Source: Pseudochelatococcus sp047501465
GTDB lineage: Bacteria; Pseudomonadota; Alphaproteobacteria; Rhizobiales; Beijerinckiaceae
DNA length: 64,000 nt
Direction: 5' to 3'
NCBI RefSeq assembly: GCF_047501465.1
Contig: NZ_JAZDRL010000002.1
Coordinates: forward strand, 682,001-746,000
Each line of letters starts with the position of its first letter. Position 1 is the stretch's first letter. The position numbers and the translations under genes were made by a program. This document shows positions 16,172 through 23,488 of the stretch, in pieces. The notes under the pieces were generated by a model that had not been told where the DNA came from, made no database searches, and saw only the letters and a list, made by a program, of their open reading frames with translations.

Positions 16172-17086
16172 TTAGATCTGCATCTCAAACCCTGCTGCCA
16201 ATTCCTGCGCCACGTCCATCCGTAGTTGCCTGACATGGGTCAGCACATTGCGTTCATTGAAGGACAGGAAGGTGTTAAGCTTGTCAGACCACTCCGCCAT
16301 GGTGATGGGATGGCGGCGTTTCGCTTGCTTCTCGGCATAGTCGAGATACATTACGACAATGCGGTTGAGTTCCTCGACCTCCTCGATCTTGAGGTAGTCT
16401 CTAGCATTGCCAACATCGCTATTGTTCATGGTAGAGCTTTTCCAGTTGGTTATGCCCATGTTGCAAGCGTTCGGATCTTTGTAGGTTTCGATTAGCTCAT
16501 TGGTCGTCATGCCGGTTATCGCCCAGAGCATTTTGTTCTGTACTTTCTTGAAGAAGGTCTCTGCCTGCTCAGATGTCTTGTCGTAGTCTATGGCGGTCGT
16601 ATAGAGGTTGCGTAGCTTTTGATAGAATCGCTTCTGTGAAGTGCGGATGTCGTGGATACGGGCGAGGCACTCGTCAAAGTAATCCCATTGCTCAACCTGC
16701 TTCAGCCGGGCATCATCCATGGCAAATCCCTTGACCATATATTCGCGCAGAATAGCGGTGGCCCACCTGCGGAACTGGACGCCCCTAGTGGAGCGGACGC
16801 GATAGCCAATTGCATGAATAATATCGAGATTATAGTGTTTTAACTTGCGAGAGACTTCACGGCCTCCCTCTGTACGAACTTGTAAGAGTTTTTTACAAGT
16901 TGCAGCTTCGTCCGCCTCCCCATCAGCGTAAATGATGGCGATCAGCCGTGTAATGGCCTGTGTGGAGGTCTGAAAGAGTTCGGCTATTTGAGCTTGAGTA
17001 AGCCATACGGCTCCCTCGATAGCTCTCAATCCAATAGTCGGGACGCCATCCTCGGTATTGTAAAGGATAAATTCGCCCTTAGACAT
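16172..17086 (-). CDS. RhuM family protein
   Basis: This 304-residue protein belongs to the RhuM family (COG3943), first noted in a Salmonella pathogenicity island and common in defence and mobile elements. The N-terminal 'WLTQAQIAELFQTSTQAI' is an HTH-like DNA-binding segment, and the middle 'VRSTRGVQFRRWATAILREYM' is the family hallmark. Start at ATG 17086 with AAGGAG upstream; a TTG nine bases further up is possible. It is 45 bp after hipA in the same direction, so it forms a three-gene operon with hipB-hipA. The molecular function of RhuM is not settled. Confidence 0.88.
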   Translation of the reverse strand: MSKGEFILYNTEDGVPTIGLRAIEGAVWLTQAQIAELFQTSTQAITRLIAIIYADGEADEAATCKKLLQVRTEGGREVSRKLKHYNLDIIHAIGYRVRSTRGVQFRRWATAILREYMVKGFAMDDARLKQVEQWDYFDECLARIHDIRTSQKRFYQKLRNLYTTAIDYDKTSEQAETFFKKVQNKMLWAITGMTTNELIETYKDPNACNMGITNWKSSTMNNSDVGNARDYLKIEEVEELNRIVVMYLDYAEKQAKRRHPITMAEWSDKLNTFLSFNERNVLTHVRQLRMDVAQELAAGFEMQI

Positions 17087-17130
17087 CAATGCCAAGCTCC
17101 TTCAAAATATTCCTTATTGGCTGCAGCTTG

Positions 17131-18444
17131 TTAATCTGCCCAAAGCTCAATACTTCTTATCCGTTGTTTAATGCCCCTGATTGTGGATTCAACAAGCGCC
17201 TCTGGTAATTTAACAGGTAAAGATTCAATGCAGGTTAAGGCAGTTTTCTGACCTGCTTCCAGAATCTCCTCCATTGCTGCTCTAATAATCCCCTTATCGA
17301 AACTGCATCGATCGGCCGTTTGCAGGAAATGACGAGGGGTTATTTCGTTTATTTTGTAGTGGTTGTTGTCACCAACAGACATCGCCAGTTTGAGCTTGTT
17401 GATGTTGATCTGCTTGGAATCGACACTCGGTTGGGCGGTGAGCACGTCGTAGAGGGGCGTCATGCTGAACCGTGCTCCGGGCATCAGGAATATGCTGAAA
17501 TTCTTAGCGTGGCCGTCAGTTGCGCCGATAAGCCAGAAAATAATCTGTGCTTTGAGATATGCCAGTTGATCTTCCATAGGCCTGTCGCTGCCTTTGAGCA
17601 GTTGCATGATTGCCTGATTATCCGGGCCACCATCAGATTGATATTTCAGGATTGGGGGCACAGAGAGAGCCTGGCACATATCCTCCTGAGGTTTGCGGAG
17701 TAGGCGTCCGTCGCGCGTCCAGATGCGATCGAACCGTTCGACTGCAAGTGCCTTGGTGCCTGCGAAGTCAACGATCTCTGCGTTCGCGACATTAAGGCCA
17801 AAAGCTTTGCAGAGGTGCAGGCACAGGTATTCGTTTTCAACGCTGTTGCTGAGGTCAAGGCCGTTGGGTATTTCGCCGATCTGCGGTTTAATGATGTGGG
17901 TTGTGGCCGTGGTGCCGATTGGAAGCTGCCATTTGCCATCATGGTAGAGGAGGGCGGTCTTTTCCTGTGCTCCCGCAATGGAAATTCTGAAATCTTCGTT
18001 TTCATCCATTCCAAGCGGTGCTGATTTCAGGTCGGCGATTTTTCGTGCGATTTCCTCATCGCTAATGGGATGGCTTTCGATGGCTCCGGCTTTGCCGGCA
18101 TTCTGGTTTTCGGGCAGAAACTGTAATGCCCCAACACAGTCATGACCGATCTTGCTTAGCAGGCTAAATGCATCCGTTCCGCTAGCTCGAACTTTTGCTG
18201 CAACACGGTCGCGAATGGCTTTGTTGTCCGGCAGAAGGTTCTCAAGCACTGCGATGACAGGCGCGCCGATATAGCGATCTTCTCGCAACGGTAATGAAAG
18301 CGAGACGGGGATGGCGTGTTCCCAGTCAAGCCATTCCCGCGCATATTGAAAGTCGATGGCACCACTGCTGGCGCGCGTCAGCATGCCAACATCGAGGCCG
18401 TTTAACAGCACGCGTAGGGGCGGGTTCTTTCTGGTGCGCGCCAT
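17131..18444 (-). CDS. hipA: HipA-type toxin kinase
   Basis: This 437-residue serine/threonine kinase is a HipA-family toxin. In E. coli, HipA phosphorylates glutamyl-tRNA synthetase and slows growth. The Gly-rich 'SIAGAQEKTALLY' loop, the catalytic 'GATDGHAKNFSIFL' and the metal-binding 'TPLYDVLTAQP' are all intact. Residues 1-110 carry the HipA N-terminal domain. The gene starts directly after the hipB stop, so the two are translationally coupled. Target specificity may differ, since HipA families vary. The downstream rhuM is in the same operon, which is unusual for a hipBA pair. Confidence 0.93.
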   Translation of the reverse strand: MARTRKNPPLRVLLNGLDVGMLTRASSGAIDFQYAREWLDWEHAIPVSLSLPLREDRYIGAPVIAVLENLLPDNKAIRDRVAAKVRASGTDAFSLLSKIGHDCVGALQFLPENQNAGKAGAIESHPISDEEIARKIADLKSAPLGMDENEDFRISIAGAQEKTALLYHDGKWQLPIGTTATTHIIKPQIGEIPNGLDLSNSVENEYLCLHLCKAFGLNVANAEIVDFAGTKALAVERFDRIWTRDGRLLRKPQEDMCQALSVPPILKYQSDGGPDNQAIMQLLKGSDRPMEDQLAYLKAQIIFWLIGATDGHAKNFSIFLMPGARFSMTPLYDVLTAQPSVDSKQININKLKLAMSVGDNNHYKINEITPRHFLQTADRCSFDKGIIRAAMEEILEAGQKTALTCIESLPVKLPEALVESTIRGIKQRIRSIELWAD

Positions 18445-18693
18445 TTAGAACAGGTCCTCGATTTCTTTCGTCGAGGCGGATCTCTCCTGAATGGTCAGCT
18501 CCAGGTTGAGCGCTGCCAGCACGTCAGTCAGTGTTTTGAGCTGAACGCCTCCCTCACCATTTTCCAGCTGGGAAATAGTTGCCTGTCGCAACTTGGTTTT
18601 TTCGCCGAGTTGCGTTTGGGTTAGGGATTGAAGCTTGCGATGCCTGCGTATGGCGGCCCCAAGCTGTGGCGGAGTGCGGACGATATTGCTCAT
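18445..18693 (-). CDS. hipB: HipB-type antitoxin, XRE family
   Basis: This 82-residue helix-turn-helix protein ('LGAAIRRHRKLQSLTQTQLG', then 'ISQLENGEGGVQLKTL') is a HipB antitoxin that holds HipA inactive and represses the operon. The ATG at 18693 is the best start; upstream sequence is a large nested inverted repeat, so the longer open frame to 18816 would run through the operator. The antitoxin-first order, the adjoining hipA and the operator support the assignment. Confidence 0.92.
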   Translation of the reverse strand: MSNIVRTPPQLGAAIRRHRKLQSLTQTQLGEKTKLRQATISQLENGEGGVQLKTLTDVLAALNLELTIQERSASTKEIEDLF

Positions 18694-18701
18694 AATTGCC
18701 T

Positions 18702-18779
18702 CTCTGCCGTAAATATACCCTATCGCGTATATATATTCAATATACGCGATAGGGTATATATTCGTTATATACGGCAGAG
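18702..18779. promoter_or_regulatory. Nested inverted repeats, probable HipB operator
   Basis: Two nested palindromes lie directly upstream of hipB. The inner arms are 20 bp each (18713-18732 and 18740-18759) with a 7-nt spacer and contain CCCTATCGCG/CGCGATAGGG. The outer arms are 10 bp (18702-18711 and 18770-18779, CTCTGCCGTA/TACGGCAGAG). HipB proteins bind palindromes upstream of hipBA, so autoregulation is the natural reading. The single-base and TATA-like inner part also overlaps the likely promoter. Confidence 0.75.
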
Positions 18780-18988
18780 CGTATAATTCATGTTTATTCG
18801 CTTTAGCGTATAGCATGCACGGATGGCTCTACGCTGAGGTCTGCGTAATAGGTGTAAAACATTCTATATGTGACTTTTAGTCTCGGCAATAGCTGACATT
18901 TTTGCCAGGTGTTATCCAGTCTTGGTTCGCTTTTGGCATTCACATGATCAGACTGAAATTCAATACAGATTATTCCATAGGGACGAGG

Positions 18989-19237
18989 TCACCACCTATT
19001 TCTATGTTGTCTGATTTCGCCTGTGCCATAATTATTATAGGTGCCGGTTCTATTATTATAATTCCAATGATTGCCACGGCTATCGATGCCGCTTGAGCCT
19101 CTGTTGGTCCATGTTTTCCCGGTGTTGTAGTTATAGCCGCTGCCATTGCCGTTGTAGCAATTACCATGCTTGTTGCATGCAGCCTCCGCATTGGCGGCGG
19201 TTAGCAGGAATATCGCAGATATAATAATTGGTTTCAT
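18989..19237 (-). CDS. Small secreted Asn/Gly-rich protein
   Basis: This 82-residue protein starts with a clear signal peptide (MKPIIISAIFLLTAANAEA, predicted cut after A19). The mature part is short, rich in Asn, Gly, Tyr and Arg ('NYNNRTGTYNNYGTG'), with two cysteines near the start. The ATG at 19237 follows GGAGATTAGG. I recognise no family. Position between the hipBA operator and the phage repressor suggests a lysogenic-conversion (moron) gene, which is an inference. Confidence 0.65.
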   Translation of the reverse strand: MKPIIISAIFLLTAANAEAACNKHGNCYNGNGSGYNYNTGKTWTNRGSSGIDSRGNHWNYNNRTGTYNNYGTGEIRQHRNRW

Positions 19238-19318
19238 CCTAATCTCCATTGCAATCAAAGGGGTTCGTGCATAATCGCCATCAAATTACATATTATAGTT
19301 GATAAACTTATAGTGTGT

Positions 19319-19334
19319 AATTGTCAATTATCAA
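19319..19334. promoter_or_regulatory. Imperfect palindrome overlapping the start of the phage repressor gene
   Basis: The segment TTGTCAATTATCAA (within 19319-19334) shares the GTCAATT core with the perfect 24-bp palindrome at 19777-19800. It ends 4 bp before the repressor ATG and covers the place where a ribosome site would be. It may be a second, weaker operator for autoregulation. Confidence 0.4.
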
Positions 19335-19338
19335 GCGC

Positions 19339-19566
19339 ATGGACATGCGAAAATTAGTTGGCGAGAATTTTGCTCGTATTCGACGCGAGAAGGGGCTGAC
19401 GCAGGAGCAGCTGGAAATTCTGTCGGGCTTTAGCCAGCAGTACCTTAGTGACTTGGAGCGGGGGCGGCGGAACCCTACAGTCATTACGCTATATGAGCTT
19501 TCTCAAGCGCTTGGTGTAGAGGTTGTTGACCTCTTGAGCGTTGCAGCAGAGGCCTCCCGCCGCTGA
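19339..19566 (+). CDS. XRE-family phage repressor
   Basis: This 75-residue protein is a compact Cro/C1-type HTH: 'ENFARIRREKGLTQEQLEI', then the recognition helix 'FSQQYLSDLERGRRNP' and 'LYELSQALGVEVVDLL'. The ATG at 19339 has no evident ribosome site; the operator-like repeat just upstream occupies that space, so leaderless or repressible initiation is possible. A TTG at 19321 would add six residues. It stands at the boundary between cargo and early genes, where a prophage master repressor is expected. It lacks a C-terminal LexA-like self-cleavage domain, so induction may depend on an antirepressor as in P2. Confidence 0.8.
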   Translation: MDMRKLVGENFARIRREKGLTQEQLEILSGFSQQYLSDLERGRRNPTVITLYELSQALGVEVVDLLSVAAEASRR

Positions 19567-19776
19567 AAAGCTTAGATCTTCGCTAGCGATTCCAGTCGCA
19601 CAGCTTTTGTCTGTGTGGATTAGCTTATGTTCGGCTGAGAGCGTGGAAAGCCTCAAGGTATCCGCAAAATGCGCTTATCCTGCTGCAATACAATAATCTT
19701 GTACCGCCATGTAACTTATTGAAAATTATAAATAATGCATGATGTTTAATTTCATGTATCATTTTTTGCCCCATAA

Positions 19777-19800
19777 AAATATCGTCAATTGACGATATTT
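19777..19800. promoter_or_regulatory. Perfect 24-bp palindrome, putative repressor operator
   Basis: The half-site is AAATATCGTCAA and the second half is its exact complement. It lies between the repressor stop (19566) and the first early gene (19862). The chance of a perfect 24-bp palindrome in this gap is very small. The likely role is an operator for the neighbouring XRE repressor, blocking the early rightward promoter. Confidence 0.6.
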
Positions 19801-19861
19801 AGTTGAAGTGTCCGATTTTGCGGATATCTTGCTGTCATCAATCGTTGGATGGGAGCTGCTG

Positions 19862-19990
19862 ATGCCTCAGGGCGATCAGCCGCATGGCTTGGGAAGCTGG
19901 GCACGGTTTCATCTGACATTTTTAATGATCGATGAAATGAAGGAGCGGCCGTTATGGCTCGTAATGCCTATTGCAACACCTCAAGGCTGA
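19862..19990 (+). CDS. Small early phage protein
   Basis: This 42-residue protein starts at an ATG with GGGAG six bases upstream; a GTG start at 19808 would add 18 residues but has no ribosome site. No family is recognised. It overlaps the next gene by 37 bp, so the early genes are tightly packed. It is the first gene after the palindromic operator. Confidence 0.45.
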   Translation: MPQGDQPHGLGSWARFHLTFLMIDEMKERPLWLVMPIATPQG

Positions 19991-20178
19991 GTGCGCGTGA
20001 GGCTGTTGATGCGACTATTGTTTGCATGGGGAATGTTCTTTTTGATGCCTCTGTAAGCAATGGAGCCTGCACGATACAGGACCTGCTGAATGCTGGGTTC
20101 ACGTGTGCTGAGATTATTGAGCACATTGAGGATGCTCGTGAATATGCGGCCCGTCGCCTTGCGCTGCAGGACGCTTGA
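19954..20178 (+). CDS. Small early phage protein
   Basis: This 74-residue protein has a GGAG ribosome site nine bases before its ATG and is predicted to be helical ('LLNAGFTCAEIIEHIEDAREY'). It overlaps both neighbours: its start lies in the previous gene and its stop is shared with the ATG of the next (TGAATG). No family is recognised. It belongs to the phage early operon from position and spacing. Confidence 0.5.
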   Translation: MARNAYCNTSRLSAREAVDATIVCMGNVLFDASVSNGACTIQDLLNAGFTCAEIIEHIEDAREYAARRLALQDA

Positions 20179-20352
20179 ATGTCCATTATGGATGAGCATC
20201 TCCGCCAATGGGATGCCACTGATGCTGACAGTGCAGGCGCAGAGCCGGTAAGTGGTTTGCTCAGCAATTGCATCCGTGACTTGATCGATCTTTGCGCTGT
20301 TGCCGTTCTTATCCTGGCTGTTGGCGTGTGGTCGCTGGCGCTAACCTCATGA
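20179..20352 (+). CDS. Small membrane protein of the early operon
   Basis: This 57-residue protein starts directly after the preceding stop and ends with an ATGA overlap of the HD-hydrolase gene. The first 35 residues are polar and acidic; the last 18 ('LCAVAVLILAVGVWSLALTS') make one transmembrane helix, giving a C-tail-anchored topology. It is too short for most gene callers. Tight coupling to both neighbours supports its reality. Function unknown. Confidence 0.55.
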   Translation: MSIMDEHLRQWDATDADSAGAEPVSGLLSNCIRDLIDLCAVAVLILAVGVWSLALTS

Positions 20353-20996
20353 AGATTCCTATGAACATTACCAATATCTGGACACAGACGGCTTCAGGGC
20401 GGGCGTTTCGGCTTTTGGCTCCTGATGTCGCGCAGATTGATTTCGTCAACGATGTTGCGCCTCAGCTTGCGCGACAGGCGCGGTTTAATGGTGCGGCGGA
20501 GGGCTTTTATTCGATTGCGCAGCATTGCGTGCATGGAGCTGATGCGTTGTATCAGGAAACCCTTAGGGCTGATCTTGCAGCGTATTTCCTGTTGCATGAT
20601 GCGCATGAAGCTTACATCGGCGACATCCCGACACCTGTGACCCTAGCGCTTGCAGCGCTGGGCCGCATGAATGGTGTGGGGCAGGAGGGGAGGGACATTG
20701 GGCATGTCCTTGAAGCATTTAGACGGCTCATTGATGTTGCCATCTGGAGGGCTGCGGGGCTTGCTTCGCCGTCAGTGGCTATCCAAAAGCATATTGAATC
20801 AATGGATTTACGCATGCTGGCGACTGAAAAGCGCGATCTCATGCGGCCATCGCAGCAATCTTGGAATGAGCAGGTTGAGCGGGCTGAGCCTGTGCGGGGG
20901 CCTAGTATTAAACCGTTTCCATGGCCGAAGGCTGCTGATCTCTGGTTGAGCCGTCTTCAGCAATATTGTCCGGCAGCGCTTCGGTGTGCTGCCTGA
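20349..20996 (+). CDS. HD-domain hydrolase, YfdR-like
   Basis: This 215-residue protein has an HD-fold metal-binding pattern, 'SIAQHCVHG' then 'FLLHDAHEAYIGDIPTPV'. It resembles YfdR and related phage-borne HD hydrolases, some of which act as 5'-nucleotidases. Start ATG 20349 overlaps the previous stop. A role in nucleotide metabolism during infection or in dNTP-based defence is possible. The His and Asp residues of the HD motif are intact. Confidence 0.8.
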   Translation: MKIPMNITNIWTQTASGRAFRLLAPDVAQIDFVNDVAPQLARQARFNGAAEGFYSIAQHCVHGADALYQETLRADLAAYFLLHDAHEAYIGDIPTPVTLALAALGRMNGVGQEGRDIGHVLEAFRRLIDVAIWRAAGLASPSVAIQKHIESMDLRMLATEKRDLMRPSQQSWNEQVERAEPVRGPSIKPFPWPKAADLWLSRLQQYCPAALRCAA

Positions 20997-21036
20997 AAAC
21001 AAAAATTTAGCCACATAACATTACTGGAGGAATAAA

Positions 21037-21261
21037 ATGGCTTTTATTGATGAGAGCGACCGTCTGCTGAAAATTTCAGAGGTTAAGGAAATCGCGGGGA
21101 TGGGGGCATCCACGATTTATCGTAAGGCGGCTGCTGGCGAGTTCCCCTCAGCCGTTAAGCTGAGTGGTGGCATGGTGCGTTGGCGCAAGAGTGATCTTGA
21201 TCGTTGGATGCGCGATCTCCCCCTGGCTAAAGGGGAGATGCTCGCCGAGGTCCAGCAATAA
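21037..21261 (+). CDS. AlpA-family transcriptional activator
   Basis: This 74-residue MerR/excisionase-like winged helix has the AlpA signature 'DRLLKISEVKEIAGMGASTIYRKAAAGEFPSAVKL', followed by 'VRWRKSDLDRWM'. AlpA proteins of P4-like elements activate the integrase gene and may aid excision. The ATG at 21037 follows a TGGAGG ribosome site. The gene is convergent with int and its stop overlaps int by 35 bp. The context with a P4-type integrase fits. Confidence 0.9.
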   Translation: MAFIDESDRLLKISEVKEIAGMGASTIYRKAAAGEFPSAVKLSGGMVRWRKSDLDRWMRDLPLAKGEMLAEVQQ

Positions 21262-22480
21262 GCTCTTCAATGGGCATTTGATCTTCCATCAGGAGGTCAG
21301 CCCAGATTTGCGCCAGTTCAGTACGGCGCTCAAGATATGCGGCCCGATTATAAGCGCTCTCAACCTTATCTTTCGGGCTGTGCGCCAGCATGAAGTCAAT
21401 AATGAAGCGATCGGATGGGTGGCGCTCGTTCATGATCGTTGAGAAGGTTGAGCGCCAGCCGTGTGGCACATGCCTTTGGTGATATCCGGCACGGTTGAGC
21501 AGATAGCCAATAGCATTCTCGCTTGCGGGTTTATTGATGTGCCGGTCGTTGGGAAATAGATATTGTCCGCGACCGGTAAGATTACGCAGTGCCTGCAGCA
21601 CCTCTATAGCTTGCCGAGATAGCGGCACCAGATGATCGCGCGTCGGGTCGTCTTTGTGGATCAGCCGGATTTTCATACGTGCTGCCGGAATGTGCCAGAT
21701 GGGCGTGCCATTCCAGTCGATCTTTTCCATCTCCGACCATGGCGTTGTAATAAGCGTGCCTGGGCGCAGGGCTGTTAATGCAAGTAATCGTAGCGCCAGC
21801 TTTGTGGGCGGCTTGCCGGGTGTTTCATCTGCTCGCCTCAGGATCTCCCGTGCTTGGTTGAGATCGGTGAGTGCGGGCTGGCGTCCGCGCTTGAGCGGCT
21901 TCAGTGCTTTTTCAACGATTGCTGCCGGATCATTCTCAGCCAAACCCGATGCAATGGCATAGACAAACACCGCTGACATACGCTGCCGGACACGCCTTGC
22001 TGTCTCGATTGCAGGGCGAGCCTCAATGAGGCGTAGCGCCTCAAGCACCTCAGGGGCGGTAATCGTGGTGATCTGACGCGTGCCCAGCTTTGGGAAAACG
22101 TCACGCTCAAGCGAGTGCATTACTTCGTAGGCGTGCGTGGTCGTCCAGTGGTCTTTGTTAAGATCGTGCCATTCGCGGGCAAGGGACTCGAATGTCGTTT
22201 TCGTATCGGGAACGGCGGGGCGCTTGCGCTTTTCGGCTGATGGATCCTTGCCTTCTTTCAGCAATGCCCGCGCAGCGATGCGGGCATCGCGGGCATCGGC
22301 CAGTGTGATTTCCGGGTATTCACCAATCGCGAGCTGTTTCTCGCGGCCTTCAAACCGATACCGATAGCGCCAAAGCTTTTTGCCAGTTGGGGCAATTACA
22401 AGGGTTAAGCCTTCACCGTCCGCCATTTTGATCGGTTTCTCGGCTGGCTTTGCCTTACGTATCTTGGTGTCTGTCAGCAT
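21227..22480 (-). CDS. int: Tyrosine integrase, P4-type (DUF4102 N-terminus)
   Basis: This 417-residue site-specific recombinase has the DUF4102 N-terminus ('LTDTKIRKAKPAEKPIKMAD') and catalytic pieces R in 'ALRPGTL', HxxR in 'HGWRSTFST', H in 'AHSPKDK' and the nucleophile Tyr in 'ESAYNRAAYL'. P4-type integrases typically use tRNA genes as attB. The gene lies about 185 bp from tRNA-Ser, and the element body extends to the left, so this is the right end of the prophage. ATG 22480 is chosen because the longer open frame to 22543 adds a poorly conserved extension. Confidence 0.94.
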   Translation of the reverse strand: MLTDTKIRKAKPAEKPIKMADGEGLTLVIAPTGKKLWRYRYRFEGREKQLAIGEYPEITLADARDARIAARALLKEGKDPSAEKRKRPAVPDTKTTFESLAREWHDLNKDHWTTTHAYEVMHSLERDVFPKLGTRQITTITAPEVLEALRLIEARPAIETARRVRQRMSAVFVYAIASGLAENDPAAIVEKALKPLKRGRQPALTDLNQAREILRRADETPGKPPTKLALRLLALTALRPGTLITTPWSEMEKIDWNGTPIWHIPAARMKIRLIHKDDPTRDHLVPLSRQAIEVLQALRNLTGRGQYLFPNDRHINKPASENAIGYLLNRAGYHQRHVPHGWRSTFSTIMNERHPSDRFIIDFMLAHSPKDKVESAYNRAAYLERRTELAQIWADLLMEDQMPIEELIAGPRRASPL

Positions 22481-22664
22481 GATTCTACCCCTAAACTCGA
22501 TGCCCGCACCCTTTTGGTTTAGTGCCCGCACTGATGCCCGCATTTGATGTGGGCTTCGCAGATCACGAAAAAGAACAAAAGAGAACGATAGGGAGAGTTA
22601 TGCTTCAAAACGCTTTGTTTTTCAAGGCGTTCGGGAAGGTTTGGAATTGTCTGGGAGGGGATTG

Positions 22665-22720
22665 TGGCGGAGGGGGTGGGATTCGAACCCACGGTGGGCT
22701 CTCACCCACGCCGGTTTTCA
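22665..22720. other. Probable attachment site (attR) in tRNA-Ser 3' half
   Basis: The integrase sits beside the 3' side of the tRNA, and the integrated element reconstructs the gene's 3' end, as tRNA-targeted elements do. The core should lie within the 3' portion of the tRNA. The second copy (attL) would be to the left of the window, so the core cannot be delimited here. Confidence 0.45.
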
Positions 22721-22754
22721 AGACCGGTGCCTTAAACCACTCGGCCACCCCTCC
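22665..22754 (-). tRNA. tRNA-Ser (anticodon UGA)
   Basis: The strand read leftward gives GGAGGGG at the 5' end pairing with CCCCTCC at the 3' end, discriminator G and an encoded CCA (22665-22667). The anticodon loop is CUUGAAA (UGA anticodon), the long variable arm (GUGGGUGAGAGCCCAC) is class II, and the T-loop reads TTCGAAT. About 87 nt plus CCA. It is the integration target of the adjacent prophage. Confidence 0.95.
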
Positions 22755-23488
22755 ATTAAGATCGCAAAATAATTGAGGACGCAGCGAGTCGCAAGAGTGG
22801 AGACGTGCAGATCATGCTTTTTCAAGTGGATTGTTACAGTAATCCCCTAGAAAATCTTAAAAGCTCGAGATGAAGGTGCAAACGCGCAATGTGGTCCGTT
22901 TAATTACGTAGGTAGCTTTGAGTAAGCTCTAATACATGCGTGTGACGCCTATGCTTTAAATTTCAAATATCATTTTATGTAAAGTTGTAATTGCTGCTAG
23001 CGCTACATTGTTATGCAGGTTTGTGTCATCAATGAATGCATTAGGAAGCAATTGCAATATATGCGTTGGCAATATAGGCAAATTTAAAGTATGAAAATCG
23101 ATATGTATTAAAAACTTATTTCTTTATATGTTTATTATTTTTGATATTTCTTTTATATTTACTATGAATTAACACATTTATTAATTATGATTTTTTCTTC
23201 GGAAAATATGTGATTTACGTAGAAATATCTATATATATCAATTCTTTAAAGAAGATCATGATGCGATTTATGTTGCGTGCTGCATCGAATTTTTTATTTG
23301 TATTTGCGTGCAAATAGCTCGTATTTCAATTGATGCTTGTTATGTTTACAAATTATAAAGGTTTATTTTTTAGGTTAACGAAAGTGAACGATGGAATGCC
23401 ACTAGATATCATTTAGGGCATTCAAATCTTTCAGTGGGAATGCAAATTCATGTATTAAATGGATTTATGCAGATAAGGGACGACTTAA
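22755..23488. other. AT-rich non-coding gap upstream of tpsB
   Basis: This 734-bp stretch has no supportable gene. The part from about 22940 to 23400 is markedly AT-rich compared with both sides, with many A/T runs. No transposon ends, hairpins or RNA genes were seen. It may hold a long regulatory region or the decayed edge of a former insert. Confidence 0.5.

Noticed and set aside
22522..22776. An 84-codon frame across the tRNA-Ser gene
   Set aside because: It runs antisense through the tRNA, whose fold is unambiguous.
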